The position numbers and the translations under genes were made by a program. Positions 26,628-36,151 of a DNA stretch of 64,000 bases are shown piece after piece; position 1 is the first letter of the stretch, and each line of letters opens with the position of its first letter. A model generated the notes under the pieces. It saw nothing but the letters and a program-made list of their open reading frames with translations, searched no databases and was not told the DNA's origin. This stretch comes from Acinetobacter bereziniae LMG 1003 = CIP 70.12. Lineage in GTDB: Bacteria > Pseudomonadota > Gammaproteobacteria > Pseudomonadales > Moraxellaceae. The stretch is from the NCBI RefSeq assembly GCF_000368925.1, contig NZ_KB849756.1, positions 1,255,515 to 1,319,514 of the forward strand, read 5' to 3'.

Positions 26628-27107
26628 TTAAATTCGCTCGACGAAAAGCACACCATTTAAATGGTCAATTTCATGCTGAACAATTCGAGCAGGAAAACCA
26701 TGAAAGGTCTGAATCACTTTCTGACCGTTTAAACTAAAAAACTGCACTGTAATCTGTTCAGCCCGAGCCACTTGCCCACGTTCATCAGGTACGCTCAAAC
26801 AACCTTCTTCTCCCAATACAGTTTGTAATGATTGCTCAATGATTTCAGGATTGACCATGGTGATGGCATCCATTTCAGGCGCATCAGGATAACGAGGATT
26901 AGATCGTGAAGCGACGATAATCACACGCTTAGAAATATAAACTTGCGGTGCTGCAATCCCGACTCCATTTCGCTCCAACATCGTTGTCTTTAGTGCTTTG
27001 GCAAGTTCTTCCAACCAAGTACTTGAAAACTCAGTGTCAGCAACAGGGGCTGCAATTAATTTTAAAATATCTTCACCACGTTGGGCGATGGGTAAAATGA
27101 TACTCAT
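26628..27107 (-). CDS. def: Peptide deformylase
   Basis: The enzyme removes the formyl group from N-terminal methionine of new proteins. The 159-residue product has all three active-site motifs: GVGIAAPQ (48-55), EEGCLSVP (100-107, metal ligand Cys103) and QHEIDH (144-149, ligands His145 and His149, catalytic Glu146). It is slightly shorter than E. coli Def (169), lacking the C-terminal extension. It is not next to fmt, the usual partner, so it may be a second, paralogous deformylase. It stands alone, convergent with glpK. Confidence 0.93.
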   Translation of the reverse strand: MSIILPIAQRGEDILKLIAAPVADTEFSSTWLEELAKALKTTMLERNGVGIAAPQVYISKRVIIVASRSNPRYPDAPEMDAITMVNPEIIEQSLQTVLGEEGCLSVPDERGQVARAEQITVQFFSLNGQKVIQTFHGFPARIVQHEIDHLNGVLFVERI

Positions 27108-27311
27108 GGTCTTATCTGATTTATTAGCATATCGTTCAATGCCTTGATTTTAACATTTAGCGATTCAATCGCAATTGAATAATTCCATACAAGCAATTCA
27201 CTTTTTGCGCTCAACTCTTATTGTTCAAATATCAAATTTAAAACTGTTTCTTTAATTCAATTTTAATCATGATCTTGTAAATAACAGTCACTCACTCATG
27301 AGATTGTACCA

Positions 27312-27515
27312 ATGAATAGTACCACCTTATTTCTCGGTTTGATTTTTAGTTCGATTGGATTAGGTTATTTTATTTATGGAAAAAAACAAAAAATGATCGT
27401 GCCCTTCATCTGTGGTATCGCTTTAATGATTTTTCCCTATTTCATTGAAAATAATCTGTTGATCAGCGCTATTGGAATGATTCTTAGCCTCATCCCATGG
27501 TTTATTCGCATATAG
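27312..27515 (+). CDS. Small conserved-looking inner-membrane protein
   Basis: The 67-residue product is almost entirely hydrophobic, with two to three membrane helices (about 4-20, 27-43 and 47-65) separated by GKKQK. Similar short proteins beginning MN(S/T)TTL..G..F.SIGLGYF.YGKKQ are, as far as I recall, common in proteobacteria, but I know no function. No obvious ribosome site precedes the ATG (GATTGTACCA). It lies alone between def and an MHS transporter gene. Confidence 0.65.
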   Translation: MNSTTLFLGLIFSSIGLGYFIYGKKQKMIVPFICGIALMIFPYFIENNLLISAIGMILSLIPWFIRI

Positions 27516-27667
27516 TGGCATCTTTTTTCCTAAAGCTTTCATAAGCGAAGACATAAATCATCAGACACCCATAATAATTTTTTGACACGATCAAAATAAA
27601 GATTGATTATTCAAGGAAAAAATTGTTTATTAAAATTTTATTTTCGACTATTTTTAGATATTACAAC

Positions 27668-28942
27668 ATGGATGAAAAAACAAATCTTAATCAGGAAGAT
27701 AAACGCACGCTTGGTCTCTCCTCTTTGGGTGGTGCACTCGAATTTTATGATTTTGTGATTTATGTATTCTACGCAAAAATCATTGCTGAACTATTTTTCC
27801 CCAGCACACTGAGTCCTTTTTGGGCGATGTTGAACACCTATGGAATTTTTGCGGCTGGGTATTTCTTCCGTCCTTTGGGCGGAATTGTCATGGCACATTT
27901 TGGGGATTTAGTAGGACGTAAGCGTCTATTTAGTCTATCTATTTTATTAATGGCACTGCCAACCTTAATGATTGGTCTCATGCCAACCTATACTGATATA
28001 GGTCTTGCCGCTCCGCTATTATTACTGCTTATGCGTGTGGTACAAGGGATTGCCATCGGTGGTGAAATTCCAGCAGCATGGACTTTTGTTTCAGAACATG
28101 TCCCTGAAAAGAAAATTGGCTTTGCCAATGGTCTACTCACAGCAGGCTTATCGTTAGGAATTTTATTGGGATCACTAACATCATTATTGATTTCACTCAA
28201 ATTTAATGAAACAGAAATTCACGCTTGGGCTTGGCGTATTCCCTTTATTTTGGGCGGAATATTTGGATTAATTGCTTTATATCTAAGAAGCTATCTCAAA
28301 GAAACACCTGTGTTTAAAGCCATGCAAGCACGTAAAGAACTCTCTAAAGCGCTACCAATCAAACAAGTCTTAAGCTCCCATAAGTCAGCGGTTTTGATAG
28401 GAATGCTGTTTACTTGGTTTTTAACGGGTTGTGTCGTGGTCATTATTTTAGCGATGCCTAATTTACTCACGGGGACTTTTGCTTTTCAACGTACAGATGC
28501 ATTTCAAATGCAAAGTGCTGCAATCTTAATGCAGATGTTGGGTTGTGTGATTGCAGGAACATTGGCTGATCGCTTTGGTGCAGGTCGTATTATGTTCTGG
28601 GGTTCACTGTGTGTCGCTGTTATTTCAGCTATTTTTTACAACAGTTTGGAGCATGTAACTACATCCACCATTTTTAGCCTCTATATGCTATTGGGTTTAT
28701 TTTCAGGTACGGTAGGTATAGTTTCTTATAGCATGGTAAAAATGTTTCCTGCACAAATTCGTTTTTCAGGAATTTCTTTTTCTTATAACGTTGCTTATGC
28801 CATCGCAGGTGGATTAACGCTCCCATTAGTACAATGGCTCAGTTTATATAGTGATATTGGTGCAATGTACTATATTGTCGTGTTGTGTTGCTTCACCCTA
28901 CTGACCAGCTTAATTTACCGAAAAAAATTTGAAATACATTAA
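27668..28942 (+). CDS. MFS transporter of the metabolite:H+ symporter (MHS) family
   Basis: The product (about 424 residues) has 12 membrane helices and MHS hallmarks: SSLGGALEFYDFVIYVFYA at the start of TM1, GRKRLFSLSILLMALPT after the loop 2-3 motif, and RVVQGIAIGGEIPAAWTFVSEH in TM4. The family imports organic acids, proline/betaine or dicarboxylates with protons; the exact substrate cannot be told. The ATG at 27668 lacks a good ribosome site, whereas an in-frame TTG at 27623 follows AAGGA, so the true protein may be 15 residues longer. The 3' end overlaps the convergent GGDEF gene by four bases. Confidence 0.85.
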   Translation: MDEKTNLNQEDKRTLGLSSLGGALEFYDFVIYVFYAKIIAELFFPSTLSPFWAMLNTYGIFAAGYFFRPLGGIVMAHFGDLVGRKRLFSLSILLMALPTLMIGLMPTYTDIGLAAPLLLLLMRVVQGIAIGGEIPAAWTFVSEHVPEKKIGFANGLLTAGLSLGILLGSLTSLLISLKFNETEIHAWAWRIPFILGGIFGLIALYLRSYLKETPVFKAMQARKELSKALPIKQVLSSHKSAVLIGMLFTWFLTGCVVVIILAMPNLLTGTFAFQRTDAFQMQSAAILMQMLGCVIAGTLADRFGAGRIMFWGSLCVAVISAIFYNSLEHVTTSTIFSLYMLLGLFSGTVGIVSYSMVKMFPAQIRFSGISFSYNVAYAIAGGLTLPLVQWLSLYSDIGAMYYIVVLCCFTLLTSLIYRKKFEIH

Positions 28943-30147
28943 ATCACTTGTTTAGATTCCATTGAATGGGTAATTTTAATTTCCAAGAAATGACGAACTT
29001 GATTGCGCCCATTCTTTTTTGCCAAATATAGCGCTTGATCTGCCTGACGAATAATTTCTTCTTTGGTAATTCCAAAAGGATTGATTGAGGCTGCAACGCC
29101 AAAACTTGCAGTAATGCTAATTTTGCGTTGAGTATCCAGTAAAATCACTTCTTTCTCAATTGCTTTACGGCATCGCTCAGCGATATCAATAGCTTTGGCG
29201 AGCTGACCACCTCTGGTCAAAATGATAAATTCCTCACCACCAAAGCGTCCAACAATATCCTCTTCATGGATATTTTCAGTCAATATCCCAGCAATTTGTT
29301 GTAAAACGATATCGCCTATATCGTGACCATATTTATCATTAATATCTTTAAAATAATCAAGGTCTAACAACACAATCGCAAAAGAGCTCTGTTGTTGTTT
29401 GAGCATATCAATATTTTCACTGATTTTACGGCGATTAAAAATGCCAGTTAAAGGATCAATAATACTCACTTGCTCAATCATTTTTTCGCGTTTACGCCAC
29501 TGTGTAAGAAGAACCTCAAACAAAACTAAACTTGCAAAGAAAATTGGAAGATAAAAATACAGCATGCAATATACCCAAAATGCATTGCGATACAAGGGCA
29601 TTACCAGCAGTTCTTCACTGAAAATCGGGGCATATCTAATCTGACCGCTAAGACTCAATACAATACAAATCAACATAAAACAACTAATTGGAATAACTGT
29701 TAAATAAACAACCCGCCGTTCAAACAACACCAAACCAACCGTAATCAAGCTGACAAAACCAGCAGTCGAAGCTGGACTAAAGATACCTATACAATAAGCA
29801 CCATAAATAAAAATAGTGCCAAAATATGCAATCGTTATATAAGGGATAATTTTTTCAAAAATAGAAATTTTTTTTAAAGATCGAATCAGAAAAATGAGCA
29901 CAAAAAAACCAATTGTGGCAAGCGACAACATCCGAATATACGTTGGATAAAAGGCTTGATTAATCCAAGGTTGTATATCTACTTTTGCTTCACTGAAATA
30001 CCACCATATGATCCACAACAAAACATCTATACCACCAAGTAATAGGACCAAGCCGCACTTTTTATAATTACTCCAATTCATGATCATATTGTCGTGTATA
30101 AAAACTTCAGCGGAGGAATGTATTACCCCTCTATTTTTTTGCTTCAT
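28939..30147 (-). CDS. Membrane diguanylate cyclase (GGDEF domain)
   Basis: The 402-residue protein has about six hydrophobic helices in its first 210 residues and a C-terminal GGDEF domain (about 230-390). The signature reads GRFGGEEF with GGEEF at 303-307, an active variant, so it probably makes cyclic di-GMP. The inhibitory-site RxxD upstream of GGEEF is not evident: the residues there are ENIHEEDIVGRFGGEEF. The domain also has DPLTGIFNRRKI and DLDYFKDINDKYGHDIGD, both typical. The signal sensed by the membrane part is unknown. A GTG at 30159 is an alternative start. The gene is convergent with, and overlaps by four bases, the MHS transporter gene. Confidence 0.9.
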   Translation of the reverse strand: MKQKNRGVIHSSAEVFIHDNMIMNWSNYKKCGLVLLLGGIDVLLWIIWWYFSEAKVDIQPWINQAFYPTYIRMLSLATIGFFVLIFLIRSLKKISIFEKIIPYITIAYFGTIFIYGAYCIGIFSPASTAGFVSLITVGLVLFERRVVYLTVIPISCFMLICIVLSLSGQIRYAPIFSEELLVMPLYRNAFWVYCMLYFYLPIFFASLVLFEVLLTQWRKREKMIEQVSIIDPLTGIFNRRKISENIDMLKQQQSSFAIVLLDLDYFKDINDKYGHDIGDIVLQQIAGILTENIHEEDIVGRFGGEEFIILTRGGQLAKAIDIAERCRKAIEKEVILLDTQRKISITASFGVAASINPFGITKEEIIRQADQALYLAKKNGRNQVRHFLEIKITHSMESKQVI

Positions 30148-30912
30148 ATTACCATTCACCCGTCAAAAATAGTGAATTACTCTCTATTTTTATTTTTCAT
30201 ATCGATGATTAAAATATAACACTTAGAAAAGTCAAAGTAAGTCAATTTTTTAAATACTACCATTTCTTAATTCTATTTATTTTAATATTAAGACTGAATT
30301 GAATGAAATAAGTTGGTTTGTTTTGATTTCACACATTACACAGCATTCGTTTAAACCATTAGATATATTTAACCTATTGTATTTATTTAAATAAACCAAA
30401 ACAAAAAGAACTTTGTATTCAATAATAATGTATAATTACAGTAAATAAAATTCAAAAAATAATAAGCTATTTTTTTTAAAATATTTTGATACATATACTT
30501 ATAGATATATTTTTTTCTAAAATGAATAAAAAAATATTCAAAATTACTGTATTTATTTAAGTTATAAAATTTAATTTTTTAATTTTAGTGTCTTGTGTTT
30601 TTTTGAATCATAACACGAGTATCAAAATCAAAAATTAGGATGTATCGAGAACATATCATCAAACTGTCTGATTAAAAAAATATGTGTTTTAATATCAATC
30701 ACATCCAATAAAATTTATGCTTTTATACAGATGATTCAAAGATTTGGTGATTCAATTATTTTTTACTTTTGAAGGTTGATTTCTCTTTGAGAAAAGTTCA
30801 GCGCTCAAAATTTTTCTATTGAAATATGATTAAAAATTATCCAATATGATCAATATAGATAGCAAACATGACAATTGTATGAACGAAATGAAGCATCTGA
30901 ATCATCGAGCGA
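30148..30912. other. Gene-free AT-rich region
   Basis: About 760 bases without a credible gene. An inverted repeat AAAAATAG / CTATTTTT lies at 30165-30172 and 30184-30191, just upstream of the GGDEF gene, and the 13-base TGTATTTATTTAA recurs at 30378-30390 and 30548-30560. Nothing else was recognised. Confidence 0.5.
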
Positions 30913-31194
30913 TTATTCTCTTATTGCATAACGAACCTTGATTAATTTTTGCACACCTTGCACATCGATCGATAAAAAATGATTTTTATATTCAATATGA
31001 ATACAAAAGTCTTCTGCACCATCATCAAGACCAGATACAGTCCATGTCGTTCCTTGAGGAAAATCATTGAGCCATTGAGCTTTATAAAAATCGGATACTG
31101 AATCAAAATCAAGATACTTTTCAGGTCTATCTACAATATTTTGTGCCAGATCTTCAAATTTCTGTTTGTGTATTTGAACAAAGTCAATCAGCAT
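30913..31194 (-). CDS. Small protein of unknown function, in operon with pnuC
   Basis: The 93-residue soluble protein is acidic in its first half and contains WTVSGLDDGAEDFCIHIEY and a C-terminal strand-rich part. I do not recognise the family. AAAGG upstream of the ATG is a good ribosome site. The gene starts 18 bases after the pnuC stop on the same strand, so they are probably co-transcribed, though no link to nicotinamide riboside use is visible in the sequence. Confidence 0.7.
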   Translation of the reverse strand: MLIDFVQIHKQKFEDLAQNIVDRPEKYLDFDSVSDFYKAQWLNDFPQGTTWTVSGLDDGAEDFCIHIEYKNHFLSIDVQGVQKLIKVRYAIRE

Positions 31195-31212
31195 GCTCGA
31201 CCTTTATATCCA

Positions 31213-31797
31213 CTAGATTTCATTATACAACTGACTCAATTGTTTCGTTTTCACTTGTTCCCATTGCCACCATCCAAATGCCGCCATAGCCACAAATGCT
31301 GCATATAAACCTGCAGTCAAAAATAAATCTTTGTACAGAAACATCGCCACATAGACAATATCAACAAATACCCACAGTACCCAAGTCGCAATGTGTTTAC
31401 GACTGGTCCAATAGGTTGCTAACAAACTAAATGCCGCTAGTTGCGAGTCTAGCATCGGCAAAGCTGCATCAGTAAAATAATGCAATGACAAGCCGAATAA
31501 AAGCCCACCTAAGGCAGCAATCAACATTTGAGTAAACACGGCACCTATCGCAATGGGCTCAATTCGAATTTCATGATCTTGCTGTTTACCTTTAAACCAG
31601 TGATAAAAACCATAAAAATTCACCAGCATAAAAAATAGCTGTAAAATGGTTTCACCATATAATTTAAAGGTAAAAAATAGATAAGCGTATAAGACAAATG
31701 CAAAAAAATTAAATAACCAACACCACATATTGCGCTTTATTGTCAAACCAACACCAATCACACTAATAATAACGGCAAAAACTTCTAATGCTGACAT
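31213..31797 (-). CDS. pnuC: Nicotinamide riboside transporter PnuC
   Basis: PnuC lets nicotinamide riboside enter the cell for NAD salvage. The 194-residue protein has seven hydrophobic segments and family motifs (NMWCWLFNFFAFVLYAYLFF near 23-42; WTSRKHIATWVLWVFVDIVYVAMF near 133-156; GWWQW near the C terminus). I start at the ATG at 31797, where the first membrane helix begins (MSALEVFAVIISVIG); the open frame extends to 31908 with cysteine-rich residues unlike the family. The ribosome site is poor. No NAD-type riboswitch was recognised upstream. A small unknown gene follows. Confidence 0.88.
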   Translation of the reverse strand: MSALEVFAVIISVIGVGLTIKRNMWCWLFNFFAFVLYAYLFFTFKLYGETILQLFFMLVNFYGFYHWFKGKQQDHEIRIEPIAIGAVFTQMLIAALGGLLFGLSLHYFTDAALPMLDSQLAAFSLLATYWTSRKHIATWVLWVFVDIVYVAMFLYKDLFLTAGLYAAFVAMAAFGWWQWEQVKTKQLSQLYNEI

Positions 31798-32414
31798 GAT
31801 AAAAAGCGCACAAATATAAGAAAGCTTATTATGAAAAAAAACACTACAAATGCAAGAAAAATGACATACCAAATTCAATTCAAAACGGCGCATACACTCA
31901 GCCATCATGTTTTATGATGATCATATAAATAGCAGTTTTATTTATACATTAAATTGGACACGCACATACATTTGAGTCGAAGATTAAAGTAAATTAGGAA
32001 CATGGATTGTTTGTCATGTAAATCGAAGCTTATCGTCAAAAATAAGTTTTTAGAAATTTAATTATTTTTATCACTTCAATACAGCAATTTGAGGTGATTT
32101 TAATTTAAACTAAGCAATCACCAATAAACAAAGCGAGCCAACGCAGTTCATTTCAGCAAAACATTCATAACATCGCTCAAACTAGCACTAATAAATGCTT
32201 TTTAAGATGTTAAAAAATAGCCAAAATCTAATTTTTTCAAACCGTGTATTTATCATTCGTTAAAAAATACTGTATATGCTTAGATTGTTTGTTTATGCAA
32301 TATAACTTAAAAATCTCTATAAAAAACATAGATTAAAATTAAGTTTCTTTCATTGATACTGTTCACATTTTAACCTTATTTACGAGATTTAACACTTGTT
32401 TACGTGAATACCAA
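31798..32414. other. Gene-free AT-rich region upstream of pnuC
   Basis: No gene, riboswitch fold or operator could be supported here. One short hairpin with a small T-run (AGCA-ctaataaa-TGCTTTTT, near 32184-32203) is too weak to call a terminator. Confidence 0.4.
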
Positions 32415-32580
32415 TGAATTAACAGACAGAACCGTCTACTATCTAATTAAGTTATGAATCTTCCCCAAAATTCATAACATTTCTCCTTAACCGAACTGTG
32501 AAAGCAGATTCGTTGTTCTACGCAATGATCACCCCAATCATTGCGTATTTTTTTGTCTACAGTTCCGTCTGTTAACTTCA
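32415..32580. repeat. 166-bp element bounded by imperfect inverted repeats (MITE or small-RNA locus)
   Basis: The ends TGAATTAACAGACAGAAC... (32415-32439) and the complement of 32555-32580 match over about 25 bases with four substitutions and one inserted base. Inside are a 9-base hairpin GTTATGAAT/ATTCATAAC (32451-32478) and a very strong terminator (32520-32554) on the plus strand with no gene before it. It could be a non-autonomous mobile element or a small-RNA gene. No clear target duplication was seen. Confidence 0.6.
32520..32554 (+). terminator. Strong Rho-independent terminator without an upstream gene
   Basis: ACGCAATGAT (32520-32529) pairs perfectly with ATCATTGCGT (32537-32546) around CACCCCA and is followed by A and seven T residues. 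No plus-strand coding frame ends here, which suggests a short noncoding transcript begins upstream, possibly near 32400-32440. Confidence 0.85.
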
Positions 32581-32658
32581 ACAGTTATAAGGAATCATTG
32601 AACAAAATGCAAGCAATCATTTTCAAACAACTTTTCCACTATTAAAAATGATAAGATA

Positions 32659-32678
32659 TTGATTTTAATTAAAATCAA
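32659..32678. promoter_or_regulatory. 20-bp perfect palindrome upstream of yqiJ
   Basis: TTGATTTTAA is followed directly by TTAAAATCAA. The site is 140 bases upstream of the yqiJ start and may be an operator; AT-rich palindromes also arise by chance. Confidence 0.4.
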
Positions 32679-32818
32679 AAAATATTTAGTTGCAATATTT
32701 CGACAAAACCGATAGACTTTATTTATTAATTGAATTAATTGATGATAATTGTAGGATTAGTTCAAATTTAAAATATGATCTATAAAAATTTTTTAACAAT
32801 AATTTTGAGCAAAACAAT

Positions 32819-33463
32819 ATGTGGGAATTATTTACACACTCATCGAACTTAGTTTTTAGCGTAAGTCTTTGCCTCATGTTGTTGTTGGGACTGGTGGAGT
32901 GTTTGCTTCTCATTATTGGTTCGAGTAGCCAAGGTTTTTTAGACCAATTTGTTCCTGATCAGCTTCTAGAAGCCCATAATCCAGATATTGATCTGCATAC
33001 AGAACATGGTTTTTTTGTAAAACTTTTAGATTGGCTCTATTTGGGACGAGTTCCTGTCTTAGTTTGGTTGATTATTTTTTTGACTGTTTATGCCCTATTT
33101 GGCTTTATTGTTCAAACAATTTTCTATCACTTTACAGAACATTATTTTTCAATTTGGGTAATTGCACCAGCCAGTCTTTTTTTATGTATGCCCATAGTCC
33201 GTCTCTGTGCAGCCCTGATCTCCAAAATTTTACCCCAAGATGAAACCACTGCCATTCATAGTGACGAGTTGATTGGTCGTACAGCTCAGATTGTTTTAGG
33301 CGAAGCAAAGCAGAACTACCCTGCTCAAGCCAAAGTCATCGATCAATTTGGACAAACACATTATATTTTGGTTGAACCTGAATTAGACCAAGTCTTTTCA
33401 CAGGGTCAATCGGTAATTCTCACCCAGCGAACAAAAGTAGGTTTTCAAGCAATTCTTGATTAA
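32819..33463 (+). CDS. yqiJ: YqiJ-like membrane protein with C-terminal OB-fold domain
   Basis: The 214-residue protein has three to four membrane helices (about 13-38, 75-100, 108-140) and a cytoplasmic C-terminal OB-fold/NfeD-like domain (about 150-214: IGRTAQIVLGEA...AKVIDQFGQTHYILVEP). This is the layout of E. coli YqiJ, always found beside the flotillin YqiK, as here 30 bases downstream. NfeD-flotillin pairs are thought to organise inner-membrane microdomains; no enzymatic role is known. Assigned by context and layout. Confidence 0.82.
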   Translation: MWELFTHSSNLVFSVSLCLMLLLGLVECLLLIIGSSSQGFLDQFVPDQLLEAHNPDIDLHTEHGFFVKLLDWLYLGRVPVLVWLIIFLTVYALFGFIVQTIFYHFTEHYFSIWVIAPASLFLCMPIVRLCAALISKILPQDETTAIHSDELIGRTAQIVLGEAKQNYPAQAKVIDQFGQTHYILVEPELDQVFSQGQSVILTQRTKVGFQAILD

Positions 33464-33493
33464 TTTTTTAATAACAAACGAAGGCATAATAAA

Positions 33494-35200
33494 ATGTTGA
33501 ATTCAAATTTATATCAAATACTGGTTTTAGCGGGCATTGTGCTCGCTGCACTGATCATTATTGGCGTGATCATTGCCCGTTTATATAAACGTTCGAGTAA
33601 AGAAGTTTCCTTTGTTCGTACTGGTTTTGGTGGTGAAAAAGTCATTTTGAATGGTGGTGCAATTGTACTTCCTGTTTTACATGAAGTGATTCCTGTCAAT
33701 ATGAATACACTACGACTTGAGGTTAAACGTGCGACAGATCAAGCATTAATTACCCGAGATCGTATGCGTGTGGATGTGATGGCGGAATTCTATGTTCGTG
33801 TAAAACCAACTGCAGAATCAATTGCTACCGCTGCTCAAACGCTGGGTAAAAAAACCATGTCACCGCAAGAACTAAAAGACTTGGTTGAAGGTAAATTTGT
33901 GGACTCACTTCGTGCAGTTGCTGCTGAAATGGCAATGGAAGAGTTACATGAAAAGCGGGTTGATTTTGTCCAAAAAGTTCAACAAGTGGTCTCAGAAGAT
34001 TTATTTAAAAATGGTTTAGAACTTGAAACTGTTTCTTTGACAGGTTTGGATCAAACCAGTTTTGAATATTTTAATCCACAAAATGCTTTCGATGCTGAAG
34101 GTTTAACCAAATTAACCGAAACCATTGAAGACCGTCGTAAAAAACGAAATGACATCGAACAGGACAATGACCTGGCAATCAAAGCCAAAAACTTAGAAGC
34201 TGAACAAGCGCGTTTGCAAATCCTTCGCGAAGAAGAATATGCAAAAATGCAACAAGAACGTGAAATTGCCATTCGTAAAGCTGAACAGTCTGCTGAAATC
34301 GCGACCCAAGAAGCGGCAAAAAAACGAGAAGCCGAAGAGGCGCGTATTGCCGCTGAACGTGAAGTTGAAATCAAACGGATTGCTTCAGCACGAGATGTTG
34401 AAAATGAAAATATTCAAAAAGCACAGTTGATTCAAAAAGCCCAAGTAGAACAGAAGAAAACCATTGAACTGGCTGAACAAGACCGTGCCATCGCGATTGC
34501 TGAAAAATCACGCGCAGAATCTGAAGCAAAAGCCTTAGCAGATCAAGCGCGTGCACAAGCGGTAAAAGCGGAAGAAGAAGTGACCACAGTTCGAGAAACT
34601 CAGCGAGCTGAGCGTTTAAAAGCAGTTGAGTTGGTTGCTGCGAAACAAGTTGCTGAAACAGATGCGATTGCCATTACTGTTGCAGCAGAAGCATCAAAAC
34701 AAGCGGCAGTAGATGATGCAGAAGCTGTACGTATTGCAGCACAAGCGGAAGCAGAAAAGGTTCGATTAAAAGCCAAAGGTGAGGCTGATGCAAAAATGCT
34801 GCTTGCAGCCGCTCAAGAGAAACAATATCAAGTGGATGCTGAGGGTACGCGTGCAGTGAACGAAGCCAATAATGTCCTTTCAACTGAACAAGTTGAAATG
34901 CAAATTCGTTTAGCGTTATTGAAATACCTACCTGAAATCATTCGTGAAAGTGTTAAACCGATGGAAAATATTGATGATATTAAGATTCTCCAAGTCAATG
35001 GTTTAGGCGGTGTTGCTGGCTCGACTGGAAGCTCAGAATCAGGTGAACAAACTCAAGTTGCGCTTTCTGATCAAGTCGTCAACAGCGCACTTCGTTATCG
35101 CTCACAAGCACCGTTAATTGATAGTTTAATGAATGAGTTAGGCATCAAAGGTGGTGATATCAATGGTTTAACCCAATCATTAAAACCTAATAATGATTAA
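33494..35200 (+). CDS. yqiK: Flotillin-like inner-membrane scaffold protein YqiK
   Basis: The 568-residue protein has one N-terminal membrane helix (about 7-29), an SPFH/band-7 domain (about 35-215, with RVDVMAEFYVRVKP and VDSLRAVAAEMAMEELHEKRVDFV) and a long alanine/glutamate/lysine-rich coiled coil (about 215-470), ending in a short G/S-rich linker and tail. This is the flotillin architecture; the closest recognisable relative is E. coli YqiK (about 553 residues). It oligomerises on the cytoplasmic face of the membrane. GAAGG precedes the start. It forms an operon with yqiJ and is followed by a terminator. Confidence 0.92.
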   Translation: MLNSNLYQILVLAGIVLAALIIIGVIIARLYKRSSKEVSFVRTGFGGEKVILNGGAIVLPVLHEVIPVNMNTLRLEVKRATDQALITRDRMRVDVMAEFYVRVKPTAESIATAAQTLGKKTMSPQELKDLVEGKFVDSLRAVAAEMAMEELHEKRVDFVQKVQQVVSEDLFKNGLELETVSLTGLDQTSFEYFNPQNAFDAEGLTKLTETIEDRRKKRNDIEQDNDLAIKAKNLEAEQARLQILREEEYAKMQQEREIAIRKAEQSAEIATQEAAKKREAEEARIAAEREVEIKRIASARDVENENIQKAQLIQKAQVEQKKTIELAEQDRAIAIAEKSRAESEAKALADQARAQAVKAEEEVTTVRETQRAERLKAVELVAAKQVAETDAIAITVAAEASKQAAVDDAEAVRIAAQAEAEKVRLKAKGEADAKMLLAAAQEKQYQVDAEGTRAVNEANNVLSTEQVEMQIRLALLKYLPEIIRESVKPMENIDDIKILQVNGLGGVAGSTGSSESGEQTQVALSDQVVNSALRYRSQAPLIDSLMNELGIKGGDINGLTQSLKPNND

Positions 35201-35233
35201 TTTACTCATTATTTAGACATAACATGAATATTG

Positions 35234-35258
35234 AGCCTCTAAAGTTAGGGGCTTTTTT
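35234..35258 (+). terminator. Rho-independent terminator after yqiK
   Basis: AGCCTCT (35234-35240) pairs with AGGGGCT (35247-35253), including one G-T pair, around AAAGTT and continues into a T-run, 33 bases after the yqiK stop. Confidence 0.85.
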
Positions 35259-35419
35259 ATTGGCTGAAATTCAATGCAAGAATGACGATTTGAATCTCAA
35301 TTTTAATCTAAATAAATAATGAAGCCATTCATTCATTTCTTTTAGAATCGAGTGCTTGATCTCATCCTTTTGGTCGGAATACCATGCCCCTTTTCCAGCT
35401 CGATATAACACACTAAAAA

Positions 35420-36151
35420 ATGACTTGGTTTATTTTCATTCTCGGTGCCATGATTGCAGGCTTTGTGCAAGGTTTAACAGGTTTTGCCTTTGCTTTAATT
35501 GCGATGTCTTTTTGGGTTTGGGTATTACCACCACAACTGGCAGCACCGTTGGTGGTCTTTGCTTCTCTATGGAGTCATCTCATCGCACTGGGGCGAGAGC
35601 AAAAACATGACTTTTCTTTTTCTTTGGTATTACCCTATTTAATTGCAGGACTCATCGGTGTTCCATTAGGAACTTACCTTTTACACTTGGTTGATGGCAA
35701 TAGTTTTAAAATTATACTCGGGCTGTTTCTCATGCTTTGGTGTCCAATCATGCTTTTTGCACCTGAATTCCCACGCATTCAAGCATTGGGGAAAATCGCT
35801 GACAGTTGCATCGGCTTTGTAGGTGGAGTTTTAGGTGGATTAGGTGGTTTTTGTGGTGCAGCACCTTCTGCATGGGTGATGCTTAAAAACTTACCCAAAG
35901 CCCAACAACGCTATATTCTGAGACACTTTAATTTTGCCATTCAGTTATTTACCCTATTGGTCTATCTCTACCAAGGGGCAATTCAACGCTTACATTTACC
36001 TTATTTTGCACTGATTATTATTGCAGTGAGTATTCCAGCAATGATGGGTGCACAAATGTTTTACAAAATTTCTGAAATTCAGTTTAAACGTATCGTCCTT
36101 AGCTTGCTTTTCGCTTCTGGGTGTTTCTTGTTGTTCACAACATTGATCTAA
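35420..36151 (+). CDS. TauE/SafE-family (TSUP) membrane permease
   Basis: The 243-residue protein has about eight membrane helices and the two internal repeats of the TSUP family (GFVQGLTGFAFALIAMSFWVW near 14-34; FVGGVLGGLGGFCGAAPSAWVML near 133-155). Members export or import sulfite, sulfoacetate or other organosulfur and C2 compounds; the substrate here is unknown and no sulfur-metabolism gene is beside it. No strong ribosome site precedes the ATG. The gene stands alone, convergent with the BCCT gene at 36419. Confidence 0.85.
   Translation: MTWFIFILGAMIAGFVQGLTGFAFALIAMSFWVWVLPPQLAAPLVVFASLWSHLIALGREQKHDFSFSLVLPYLIAGLIGVPLGTYLLHLVDGNSFKIILGLFLMLWCPIMLFAPEFPRIQALGKIADSCIGFVGGVLGGLGGFCGAAPSAWVMLKNLPKAQQRYILRHFNFAIQLFTLLVYLYQGAIQRLHLPYFALIIIAVSIPAMMGAQMFYKISEIQFKRIVLSLLFASGCFLLFTTLI

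Noticed and set aside
31798..31908. Longer N terminus for PnuC
   Set aside because: The extra residues are cysteine-rich and unlike the family; the first membrane helix begins at the ATG at 31797.
31798..32414. NAD-type riboswitch upstream of pnuC
   Set aside because: No conserved motif or convincing folded domain could be found by eye.
32415..32580. Insertion sequence
   Set aside because: The element has inverted ends but is too short for a transposase and shows no clear target duplication, so it is reported only as a MITE or small-RNA candidate.
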